This document shows, piece by piece, positions 11,844-21,759 of a stretch of DNA of 64,000 nt. Position numbers and translations under genes: made by a program. The notes under the pieces are model-generated. The model ran no database searches. It was given only the letters and a program-made list of their open reading frames with translations, and was not told the origin of the DNA. This DNA is from Clitopilus passeckerianus. Taxonomy: Eukaryota > Basidiomycota > Agaricomycetes > Agaricales > Entolomataceae. How positions within the stretch are numbered: position 1 is the stretch's first letter; each line of letters starts with the position of its first letter. Location of the stretch: contig CALYLX010000126.1 of NCBI GenBank assembly GCA_944990035.1, positions 1,426,001 to 1,490,000 on the forward strand, given 5' to 3'.

Positions 11844-11943
11844 CCTTGAAGTGATCGCAGTAGTATGAACGTTAGATTAGCCGTGGGAATTTCAGCCTCA
11901 AGCGCGTCCTTCAAGTACCTCACCACCGTGTCCGACGTTGACA
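11844..11943. promoter_or_regulatory. Bidirectional promoter region BET4/SYF1
   Basis: Only 100 bp separate the start codons of BET4 (minus) and SYF1 (plus), so both core promoters and 5' UTRs must fit or overlap here. No TATA box is apparent. Confidence 0.7.
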
Positions 11944-14900
11944 ATGCCGTCCGTCGCAGAAAAAGTGTCGTCTATTCAAGACCTCGCATCTGAGCTCCCT
12001 CTTTCATACCCTATACCGACGCCTAAAAACAATGAGGCATTACTTTCACCCCAAGATATCTACAGGGAAGAGGACCTTCTTCGAAATCCCAACTCTTTTC
12101 GAACATGGTGGTCTGCAATAGGCGCCGCGAGGGATGCTTATACTCAAGAGAAAAAACAAGAACGAGAAACTGAGAGCAGTGACGGGCATTCAGCGCTGCT
12201 TGGACCCCTTGGAACGCCTCTATCACGCATTTCCTTCCAGCGGTTAATATATCTCTATGAAATGGCGCTCGTGCAGTTCCCGAACTCGTTCAAGTTGTGG
12301 AAGTCGTATCTAACCTTGCGTCAATCCTTCATTCTTGGAAAGCCGGTGATCAAGAAGAGGGCTGGAGGCAAGAAAAAGTTGCCTGAAATGAGGGAGTCTC
12401 TTGAAGACGAGGCGGAAGATTTGGAGGAGTGGGAAGGAGGTCTGGATCCGGTCGTTGGCTGGGAAGAGTGGAAGCAGCTTGTGGCTACATTTGAACGTGC
12501 TCTAATGTGGCTTCCAAGGGTGCGTAGGCTTGTATATTAACGCGTTCACATTATTCACTCTTATTACAGCTCCCGCGACTATGGCAAATGTATCTCTCAA
12601 TATTTTTCCACCCACAATGTCCCTCAGTGCTCTCCCATACGCATGCCAGGCACACCTTCGACCGCGCATTGCGCACCCTTCCCCCTTCCCTGCATGCCCG
12701 TATCTGGGTTCGCTACCTGCTCTGGGCGGAGCGAAGAGGCGGCGTTTCCCTGGTTTACGTGTACCGACGATACCTCGCGGTCGACCCAAGCATCACAGAA
12801 CGGTACACTACCCTGCTCCTCAATCCCACAGTAGGAGAGCCCGATCTCTCGAAGCCGCGAAGCTGCTTCTGCAATTAGCCAGAAAAGCTTCGAAAGGAGA
12901 GTACGTCAGCCCTGACGGGAAGAGTCCGTACCAGCTCCTTGGCGATTGGATTGACGTTGTGGAGAAGTTCCCGGATGAAGTTGGCTTGGACGTCGATGAG
13001 ACTGACGCGTCGAACAGAGCTCTCGAGCAAGCCGCTACTCAGAGTCAGGATAACCAGTCAAACGCGGATGGTCAACTCATACGGGTTGCTGGTCCGCCTA
13101 TCTCTGTAACTGCGGACGGAAAGCCTTACGACGCGGATGAAGATCCATCGAACACCGACAGGATCAACATCGAGAAGATCATCCACAATGATGGGCTTCT
13201 GGTCTATAAAGATCAAGCTGGCCGCCTCTGGACTGGCTTGGCCACCTATTGGATCAAGCGGGCCGAATTTGATCGCGCAAGAGATGTCTTTGAGCAGGGC
13301 ATGAAGAACGTCTTGACCATCCGTGACTTCAAGCAGATCTTCGATGCATATGCCGAGTTCGGAGAGTCGCTGGTTAGCGCGTTGATGGCCAGCCTGGAGA
13401 ACGATGAAGACGAGGATGAGGATATGGCGGAGACGGAAAAGGAACTTGATGCTAGAATTGCTGAGTTCGAGGAGCTGACGGATAGACGGCCGTTCTTGAT
13501 GAACGACGTGTTGATCAGGAGGAATCCCCATGATGTTCAAGAATGGGAGAAGAGAGTTGCATTGTGGGGAGAAGACGATGACAAGGCATGTGTTTACTTG
13601 ATGATACCATTCCATACCTAACCACTGTCTCATAGGTTGCAGAAACCTACACAAAGGCACTCGAAACCATATCAATCCTCGCAAGGCTAGTGCCAATCTC
13701 CATAGGATATACATCAGCTTCGCAAAGTTCTACGAGGAAGGTGGTGCGTCTGGAAATGCCGAACCAGATCTCGATAGTGCTCGCAAGATTTTCGAGAAGG
13801 CCACAAAGATCAACTTCAAGCACGTCGAAGACCTCGCGGAGGTGTGGTGCGAATGGTCGGAACTCGAACTGCGCCATGAGTAAGTCAATTCATGGAATCA
13901 GGACCGACCTTGTTTACTCATCTATTACTTTCAGAAACTACGACGAGGCTGTGAGGGTCATGCAGAGGGCCACCGCCGTTCCCAAAAACGTCAAGATCAG
14001 CTATCACGATCATGTATGTTACTTTCCTTTAACACTTACTTTCCTTTTCCTTATTTGTTTCCCAGACGCTCTCTGCCCAAGCTCGTCTTTTCAAGTCCCT
14101 GAAGTTATGGTCCTTCTATGTTGACCTGGAGGAAGCTATTGGCACAGTGGACACAGCTAAATCAGTTTACGACAGAATTCTGGAACTTCGCATCGCGAAC
14201 GCACAAATCATCGTCAACTATGCAGCATTCCTAGAAGAGAACAAGTACTTCGAGGAGAGCTTCAAGGTAAATAGTCTAACACTGTCATCGGGAGTACTTC
14301 ATTGACACGATTCCCTTTCCTCTCGTTAGGTCTACGAGCGAGGTGTTGAGCTCTTCACCTTCCCCGTGTCGTTCGAACTGTGGAATATCTACCTCTCCAA
14401 GTTTGTTAAACGCTATGGAGGCGCCAAATTAGAGAGAGCACGAGACTTGTTTGAGCAAGCGCTTGAGAAATGTCCAGCGAAGAATTGCAAGCCGCTCTTC
14501 CTGATGTACGCCCAACTCGAGGAAGATTTCGGCCTCGCCAAGCGCGCTATGTCTGTTTATGATAAGGCAACTCAGGTGGTCGCTGACGAGGATAAATTCG
14601 GGGTATATAAATCACTAGCCTCATTGACAATTATCCTAACCTCATAAATTTCGTAGATGTTCACCATTTACATTGCGAAAGCCACCGCCAATTATGGGCT
14701 TCCTGCTACAAGACCTATCTATGAACGTGCTCTAGAAGGCACGTCTATTTCTCTCCATTCAGAGTCAGTCAATCTGACTAACTGGTGGCTCTAGTCCTCC
14801 CTGACAAACAAACTGCCGAGATGTGTCTTCGCTTCGCCGCTCTGGAGCGTAAATTGGGCGAAATCGATCGCGCTCGTGCGATTTATGCACATGCTTCACA

Positions 14901-15276
14901 ATTCTGCGATCCCCGAACCAACCCCAAATTCTGGGCAGAGTGGAACACCTTCGAAATCGAGACGGGCTCGGAAGATACGTTCAGGGAGATGCTCCGCATC
15001 AAACGAAGTGTCCAGGCTCAGTTCAACACTGAAGCAAGCTATCTCGCTGCGGAGACTCTGGGTGCTAGGCAGGGAACAAGAAGCGCAAATGAGGATGCCG
15101 AGGAGACGGATGCCATGGCTGCTGCCGATAAGCAAGCCGGTAATAAATTCGTTGCTGCGAAGAACAGCAGGATTCAACGGTTGGAGGATGAGGAAGAGGG
15201 CGGACAGGCAGGTTCGGGTCCAGCTGCGGCTGCAGAGAACGCAGAGGAGATTCAAATCGACGATGACGATCTATAA
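11944..15276 (+). CDS. SYF1: SYF1/XAB2 pre-mRNA splicing factor (HAT repeats)
   Basis: Component of the Prp19-associated (NTC) complex of the spliceosome, made of half-a-TPR (HAT) repeats. Start ATG 11944-11946 ([10 protein letters not shown]), stop 15274-15276 after an acidic tail [13 protein letters not shown] motifs occur throughout: [62 protein letters not shown] and [13 protein letters not shown]. Two introns must use GC donors (13586-13635 and 14739-14794) to keep the conserved frame. Two coding frame breaks, at 12840-12842 (before [15 protein letters not shown]) and 13674-13675 (before [16 protein letters not shown]), each need one extra base in a short C or A run. Because the protein is essential in yeasts, these are more likely sequence errors than decay. 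Its 3' end lies 26 bp from the stop of the convergent gene. Confidence 0.92.
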
Positions 15277-15302
15277 TTGTTGTATTCTTCACGATTGGAA
15301 CA

Positions 15303-16146
15303 TTATTTGTTCCAACGCTCAATCTCTACTTCGCATATATCCTCCCATGCATCGTCCCAACAGTGGCCTTGCAAGAAAGGCTGGTCCTCCCACTGTGAAA
15401 TGACTTCACGAGAATCCTCAAAATTTATGGAATGAGGTCGGAGGCGGTCTACAAGCCTGGTGTGCAGATCAAGAGAACGATGGTAAGGGACTAAAAGGGC
15501 GGGAGCTGAGACGACTAGACAAAGTGTCAATAAGTCGCCATTAGATGCAATCTTTGGCATACCAAATTTCTCCATTGGCCAAGTCATCCACACAGGTTCT
15601 TCGGATACCCATTTCCATCCCTTGGCTTGGTGAGCTTCTATTAGCAGAGACTCAAGGTTATCCATGACTGCGTTCATCTTCTTGAACTGTTTTTGCTACG
15701 CCAGTACGTTAAAATCTAGTCGTAGTCAAGCACTCCGAATCGCACCAGCTTCAGGAGTACAAGATCGAGTTCTTCAATTCGAGTTTTCATCTGCTCAAGC
15801 TTCGGGCCAACAACGAAAGATTGAGGTTTTTTATCCGGTGCCAAAGCAATCTCATTACTATGAACTAGACGTATCAGACATAGCATATATTTAGATACGT
15901 GAGTACACACTCCAGGTCAGTTCGTAGGTCTACAAGGCCTTTTGCAGCTTTGAGTCCATCCACAAGTACTAGATCATCCCAGGTTTCTGATATCGACCGA
16001 AGTTCCTGCAAATGAGTCCTTAATCTTCTATGAAACGTCGACTCTGTCTGCCTTGATGGTGAAGCTGGTGTTTCAGGCTGTCTCGCTCGCGCAGGAGACG
16101 ATGTCGGCGTCGATGGCCCCTTGAACGATGCTAACCGGCCGCTCAT
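15303..16146 (-). CDS. Conserved-looking helical protein of unknown function
   Basis: Not recognised. Start ATG 16144-16146 (MSGRLASFKGPSTPTSSPAR) gives a Ser/Pro-rich N-terminus of about 40 residues. A long helical part follows (FHRRLRTHLQELRSISETW; LEQMKTRIEELDLVLLKLQK; MNAVMDNLESLLIEAH) and a Trp-rich end (GWKWVSEEPVWMTWPMEKF; CWDDAWEDICEVEIERWNK), with stop at 15303-15305. Four exons join cleanly with 45-60 nt introns, and each junction keeps an amphipathic pattern, which supports a real protein of about 250 residues. The helices suggest a coiled-coil subunit of a larger assembly, but no function can be assigned. It is divergent with SSF1 (111 bp) and convergent with SYF1 (26 bp). Confidence 0.75.
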
Positions 16147-16257
16147 GAACGTGAAGAATAAATGAAGGGGTTTGTTTGGCACACACAAGAAAGCCAAACA
16201 AAGACCTCAGTTTAGATCAAACGGCGGTCAAAAGTTTTGAGAAGGTTCAGCACAAAG
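16147..16257. promoter_or_regulatory. Bidirectional promoter region, unknown gene/SSF1
   Basis: The 111-bp gap between two divergent start codons must hold both promoters. No clear TATA element is visible. Confidence 0.6.
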
Positions 16258-17700
16258 ATGGGTCGCAAACGAAAAAACAGGACTCACCTCAAGGGACCTC
16301 AGCCAACGCAGGTCGATGGTGTACCGAAGTCTTTTATCATAAAGCATGGCCAGGTTGGCTCAGCCATAGCCCAACTGGTCCGGGATTTCAGGAAGGTCAT
16401 GGAACCTAACACTGCAAGTCGATTAAAGGTGAGTTCGCCCAGGCATGCACGCTTGAATTGAACATTGACGATGAACGAAAGGAAAGGACTAGAAACAAAC
16501 TAAAGGACTATCTAGTGATGGCGCCTGCCCTTCAAGTTACTCACATACTGGCCTTCACTCTCACGCCCGTTGCACCTTCCTTGCGAATTGTCCGTCTATC
16601 AGCTGGTCCCACTCTTAGCTTCAGGGTGGAACGATACAGCTTGATGAAAGACATCCTGAACACTTCTCGGAGAGCTAAGAGTATTGGAATGGAATATCTC
16701 ACTCCTCCTTTGGTACGTGAACGAGTTGTATACATGGTTCCGCTACTTCAACCATCTGTGTAGCTAGTTCTAGCGTCCTTTCCGCAACCCGGGCCGAATA
16801 CACCTCCTCACATCCCTCTTCTCATGAAGTCCTTCCAAACACTATTCCCTCCATTATCCCCGAATACCTTGTCGCTCTCCTCTGCCCGTCGAGTTGTTCT
16901 TGTATCGTATAATCAAGAACGGGAAACTGTCGACATACGGCACTACACCATTACTGTCAAGCCTTACGGTGTCTCGAAGCGAGTCCGTCGCGTTCTAGAA
17001 GGTGCTACAGGCAGTAAGGCCTCGAGCGGTGGGATCCTTGATTTAGGGAACGAGAAGGACATTGCCGATTTCATGCTCAGAAGGAGAGGCGAAGCAGGAC
17101 CAGATGGTGGTTATGAAAGTGCTGCTTCTTCGACAGAAAGCGTTGCAGGAGATGATGGTGATGCTGTCGACCTTGCAGCCGACTACGTCGGTCGAAATAA
17201 CAAGAAGGGTCAACGACGAGCCGTCCGCCTGGATGAAGTTGGGCCAAGGCTGGAGCTCCGCTTGGTTAAAATTGTTGAAGGCGTACCCGGAAAGGAGGGA
17301 AGCGTTATCTATCATAACTTCGGTGAGTTAATTCTCAAAACAATGCAAACCCTTGCTCATCCCCTTCCAAGTCAAAAAGTCGAAGAAGGATATTTCAGCA
17401 CAGCAAGCTGAACATGCCGCCAAAGCTAAACTCAAGAAGCAGAGGAGAGAAGAGCAAGAAAGGAATGTCGAACGCAAAAAAGCTCTGGCAGAGCCGAAGA
17501 AGGGGAAGTCATCCGAAGCTGCTTCAGATGAGGAGAAGGGTGAGGATGAGGATGATTACGACGATGGTCACTGGGACGAGGATGAAGAGATTAGTGAAGG
17601 GGAAGAGAGTGAGGAAGATGACCCAGAGGAGTCTGACGACTCGGAGTCCGAGATAGAGACACCTCCATCGAAAAAACCAAAAGTAAAGAGCAAGCGATAG
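16258..17700 (+). CDS. SSF1: SSF1/Peter Pan Brix-domain ribosome biogenesis factor
   Basis: Nucleolar Brix-domain protein needed for 27S pre-rRNA processing and 60S subunit assembly. Start ATG 16258-16260 (MGRKRKNRTHLKG), then VPKSFIIKHGQVGSAIAQLV and DFRKVMEPNTASRLK, the family opening. The Brix core follows (GPTLSFRVERYSLMKDI; HIPLLMKSFQTLFPPL; VSYNQERETVDIRHY; GPRLELRLVKIVEG). The C-terminal third is a charged tail with a KKQRREEQERN coiled stretch, an acidic run and a basic end KPKVKSKR at stop 17698-17700, as expected for nucleolar localisation. Four exons or so, with canonical junctions and no frame break. It converges on the heme lyase gene with 71 bp between stops. Confidence 0.93.
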
Positions 17701-17771
17701 ATTATGCATTAATTTGTACATTAGTTGTCAGCGGGATATACTTTTGCCATGTTCTAGTTTCCAAAAGGGTG

Positions 17772-18471
17772 TTATGAAGAGCGAGATGCTGAGCTGGAAG
17801 GCGAAGCACTTGGACTGGAGCCAAACAAGTCCGAGAAGAACTTGCCCACTCTCATTTGAACCCCACCCCAATTATCCAAAGCAGGGCGCACGTCCAAGTA
17901 GAAGGATACGTTATTTGACTTGCCGCCAGTATGACCGGAGTAGAAGTCGATGATATATCGCGTTCGCACACCACACCGGTCGACAACCCAGTCATGGCGA
18001 TCGAAAGGGGCGGAATACCTGAATACGATGTAAGCAGAAGAACCAAAGTGTCATCGTATGGGAACCATACCCAAGAAGCATGTTCCACCTTGCGCGAGGA
18101 GTCCTCTCCTGCGGCTTGCCTTGGAAGTTGACAAGCCGAGGGCCACCACAAGCTTCTGCACCGCGTCCAGTTTCCCATTTCATAATTTCCGTCCACGCTT
18201 GCTCGTTCACGGCGTTATGGATGGGCACAATTGTCTTCATGTCTCCGGACTGAGGGTTGTGGTTCTTCCTAGCCATTGCAGCAAAGAACTGGGCCTCAGA
18301 AGGGTAGACCCAATTGCCCTCGGATGCCGTCGGAATGCTAGATGTGACGCGGTCCGTTGAAAGGCCTGTTGAACTCTGCGAAGGTAATGAGTGTGGCGCG
18401 GCCATGTTGGCCCATTTTGAAGATGAGCCGTGGTCGACAGGGCATTTTGGCTGGTCTGCTGGGCTGGCCAT
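17772..18471 (-). CDS. CYC3: Cytochrome c heme lyase (holocytochrome c synthase)
   Basis: Mitochondrial intermembrane-space enzyme that covalently attaches heme to apocytochrome c. Start ATG 18469-18471; a CPVDH (CP heme-regulatory) motif lies near the N-terminus. Then come GNWVYPSEAQFFAAMARKN, IVPIHNAVNEQAWTEIMKWE, CGGPRLVNFQGKP, PFDRHDWVVDRCG and RYIIDFYSG, all family landmarks. An apparent frame break at GYS-APFDRHDW is fully explained by a GTATGG...TTCAG intron. The C-terminus is Ser-rich (FGSSPSASPSSSASRSS), with stop 17772-17774. Length of about 220 residues is normal. The family carries no cleavable presequence, consistent with this start. Confidence 0.93.
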
Positions 18472-18664
18472 TTGGTCGTCGGTTGTATTGACCGTTCGGG
18501 TGCAGACTTGGATGAATAGTATTGGAAACTAATTATTTTTTCCGAACTTCCAAAATGGGACATGTCCGGTACGGCTACTCAGTTAACCGGGCACTCCAAG
18601 GACTATAACTACCCCAGATTATACCGTTGCGTTTCCTGCAGCTCTTTCTTGACTCTTTCTAGCC

Positions 18665-20260
18665 ATGGCACAGTCTTCGAGGCCCGTTTTCACGACTCCT
18701 TTAACCAAGCTTTTCAGAATTAACCACCCAGTCATGCTTGCTGGGTTTGTTGTTTATTTAAACTGTAAAGGGAACGATCATTTAACTCCTCATCTTAACA
18801 GGATGAATGTTGCGGCTGGTCCGAAGTTGGCAGCTGCTGTCACTAATGCAGGTATATAACAAATTGAAAACACCCTTAAGCGCCCATTCTTATCCACTGA
18901 TAGGTGGTATTGGTGTCATTGGCGGCGTGCGCCAGAGTCCGAAGTTCCTTCAAGGCTCAATTGACGAGCTAAAGGCCCACCTCATTGACAAGGACGCGCC
19001 ATTCGGCGTGGACTTGCTCCTTCCACAGGTCGGCGGAAACGCAAGAAAAACTAACGTACGTCGTCTCTGCCTCCGCCTACATGGATATGTTCTGATTAAA
19101 CAATCTTCAGCGGGACTACACCAGTGGGCAGCTGCCAGAACTCATTGATGTTATAATCAAGGGCAAGGCCTCTCTCTTTGTCTGTGCTGTCGGCGTGCCA
19201 CCCAAGTGGGTTGTCGATAAGTTGCATGAAGCTGGCATTCCTGTTATGAAGTAAGTCACAACCCTTCGAGCTGCGAATAGATCTAACGTCAAATCAGCAT
19301 GATTGGTCACCCTAAGGTTTGCCGTGTTTCAGCTCTGGTCTATAGGACTTGGTCTCACTGACACTTCTGTGTTTAGCATGTCGCAAAAGCATTGGCACAA
19401 GGCGTAGATATCATCTGTGCTCAGGGTGGCGAGGGTGGAGGTCATACTGGCGACACCGCTTTCTCCATTCTCATCCCCGCGGTGGTTGACCTATGCAAGG
19501 GTAAGAAGAGCCCTCTCACCGGCGAAGATGTTCTCGTCGTTGCAGCCGGTGGTATTGCGGATGGCCGCGGCTTGGCTGCTGCTCTCGCGTGAGTTAAGCT
19601 CTACGAACCCGATCCATCCGTTGATATTGATGACCGCATAGTTACGGTGCTTCCGGCGTTTGGGTTGGCACACGCTTCGTCGCGAGTGTCGAAGCCGGTG
19701 CATCCAAGAAGCACAAGGAGATGGTCATTACAGCTGGCTACGACGATGTCGCTCGTACTTTGATCTACTCCGGCCGGCCTATGAGCGTTCGTAAAACGCC
19801 CTACGTCGCGGAATGGTATGCCCTCCGAAAACCATGAGGCTACATCACTAATGGGGTAAATAGGGAGTCTAAACGAAAACAAGAAATGGAACAGCTAATT
19901 GCCGAAGGCAAGGTTCCTCATGAAGTCGAGCTTGAGCAGCACCCCGAAAAATCAGTGCAAGGCCTTGCATGTAAGTGAACTGCTTGTAGATACTAGGATT
20001 TTATGCTGACTGAATTAAAGGGCTTATGGGCAGGGTCGCTGGTTCGATACACGTAGGTTCTATTCACTATTCATCCCAGCTCGTTTTGACCCTTGCCTCT
20101 CATTGATAGGAAATCAAACCCGCGAAGGAAATGTGAGATTTCCTGTGATACTCCCCTTTATTTTCAAACTGATGATAACTTATGCAGCGTCGACGAGCTC
20201 GTTGCAACAGCTGCTAAGAGCCTTGAGCAGGCACAAGGCTTCACTCGTGCAAAACTCTGA
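18665..20260 (+). CDS. Nitronate monooxygenase (2-nitropropane dioxygenase family)
   Basis: FMN-dependent TIM-barrel enzyme that oxidises toxic alkyl nitronates (such as propionate-3-nitronate) to carbonyl compounds and nitrite. Start ATG 18665-18667. Motifs in order are HPVMLAGMNVAAGPKLAAAV, GGIGVIGG, FGVDLLLPQ, GVPPKWVVDKLHEAGIPVMN, GVDIICAQGGEGGGHTGD (catalytic-His/FMN region), DVLVVAAGGIADGRGLAAAL and GASGVWVGTRFVAS (phosphate binding). The C-terminal exons give AWLMGRVAGSIHEIKPAKEI and stop 20258-20260. About nine short introns, all joining in frame. No targeting peptide is evident. It shares a roughly 190-bp divergent region with the heme lyase gene and is followed on the same strand by the DUF3445 gene after about 160 bp. 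Confidence 0.93.
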
Positions 20261-20417
20261 TCTACAATACCCAATGGGCATCCAGCAATTATCTATCACC
20301 TATTTACGGAAACGGAATGGAAACATCTGTAGCAATCTAATCTCTTACCATATTTGCTTGCTTGGATCAATACAGCCTCGTCTGACCCGTGTAAACACTT
20401 GGTTCCGAACCGCTACA

Positions 20418-21692
20418 ATGGGTCCACCTGACTTCAATATGGTCGTGGTTGCTCTTGTGGTCGCTATATTTTTCTCCTTGCACTGAAGCTAGCACCTTCG
20501 ATTCGTGGATATTCGCCAAGGCGAACGCAGGCTGATTATTTCCAGTTATCTGGTGTACCCCCTCCTCAGCCCCTGCCAGATTTCAATATCCATGAAGCGA
20601 AGGGTAGGCCTTATCGCCCCTTTCGCTGGGTTTATCACCAGACCATGGGTGAGTATTGTAATGCCTCGCCCTTTCCTGCAGCCTTTGAGTGAGGAATCCC
20701 ATAGGTCTCAAGAAACTAGAGCCCGACTACTGGCTCGAACTGGAATCCACTTACATAGAGCGAATAGCTCAGAGAAAGAAGATCTATTCGAAGTATGGGA
20801 AAACCATCATACAAATGCTCCCTGGAAGCGAGCCAGCATGCAAGGAGCTGATGGAAATGGTCATCCAATGGCTCTGCGCGCGCTACCCAAACCAATTTCA
20901 TTATGACCCATTCACGACGTCTTTCCATAACCAAATCCTCGGCATAGAAAGCGATGTCTCTGCAGTCGAGCCCCTGATATTCCTGCTGGAGCATGTTCCA
21001 GAAGATTTTATCTAGTTCAAAAAGATCCGAAGACAGGATTGCATATTCTCAAGGCCGGCATTATTTGTTCGGCCGTGGGCTGGGACCTCAGTGAGAAAAT
21101 TGGCAAACCTCTTCACGAAGTACACCAACCAGTCCCAGATTACAAGAAGCTGGAATTTTCTATGGAGAGGTTAGCGTCCGTCCTATGGATATTCCCTGTA
21201 TTGCTTTAACAAGGTCCTCTTAGATTTTTCTCGAAGCTTTCTTGCGACAGACCAATTCAGAGGGGTTCATGGACCTTCGAGATAGGCCAACCGTTATTCG
21301 TTCCTGTGGGCGACCCGCATCTCAGCTCTCGAGACAAGCAGAGGAATGATCTGAAGCTGGAGGATATACATCTTCGAGTCGACTGGCAAACACTCAGGCG
21401 CTTGCCTGTTTCTCAGGCCATATGCTTCAACTATAAAGCACTCTTCAGCCCAGTAACAGATTTTCGGAACGAGCCCTACATTCCAAAGCTTGTCTCCAAA
21501 GTGATCCGGGAAGGCAACAAGGATATTATAGAGTACAAGTCGACTTATCATATTGAACACGTAATGCTTCCAGCACTCGATACATGGTCGATAGAGCAGG
21601 AAGGAAAGGGCTGGGTGCCGAAAGGTTGGGAAGTCAGGACGTTGGATGACGATCCATTCTTTCCAGGCTGGGAAAAGTACCAGCAGAAGTAG
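20418..21692 (+). CDS. DUF3445 / heme-dependent oxidative N-demethylase-like protein
   Basis: The family includes bacterial PAS-heme oxidative N-demethylase and fungal HRQ-type proteins; substrates in fungi are not known to me. Conserved blocks are DYWLELESTYIERIAQRKKI, PGSEPACKELMEMVIQWLCA, EPLIFLLEHVPEDF, TGLHILKAGIICSAVGWDLS, RGSWTFEIGQPLFVPVGDPH and LRVDWQTLRRLPVSQAICF, with stop 21690-21692. The start is placed at ATG 20418 (or 20439), which opens a short hydrophobic stretch MVVVALVVAIFF, a likely membrane anchor. Two frame breaks occur: after that stretch at a T5 run (20469-20473), where one more T would continue the helix into LALKLAPSIRGYSP, and at about 21013 between VPEDFI and VQKDPKTG. 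Neither is explained by an intron with good signals. The N-terminal model is therefore provisional. Confidence 0.8.
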
Positions 21693-21759
21693 GTGTGATA
21701 CTAGAACCTTAATTGACAGCGTTACACTATAGAATCCAACTGGGTATGGAATTCACTGT

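Noticed and set aside
17990..18090. Apparent frame break in cytochrome c heme lyase
   Set aside because: A GTATGG...TTCAG intron gives LLGYSAPFDRHDW without any missing base.
20041..20053. tRNA T-loop-like GGTTCGATACACG
   Set aside because: It lies in the nitronate monooxygenase exon and encodes AGSIH. No matching cloverleaf arms are present.
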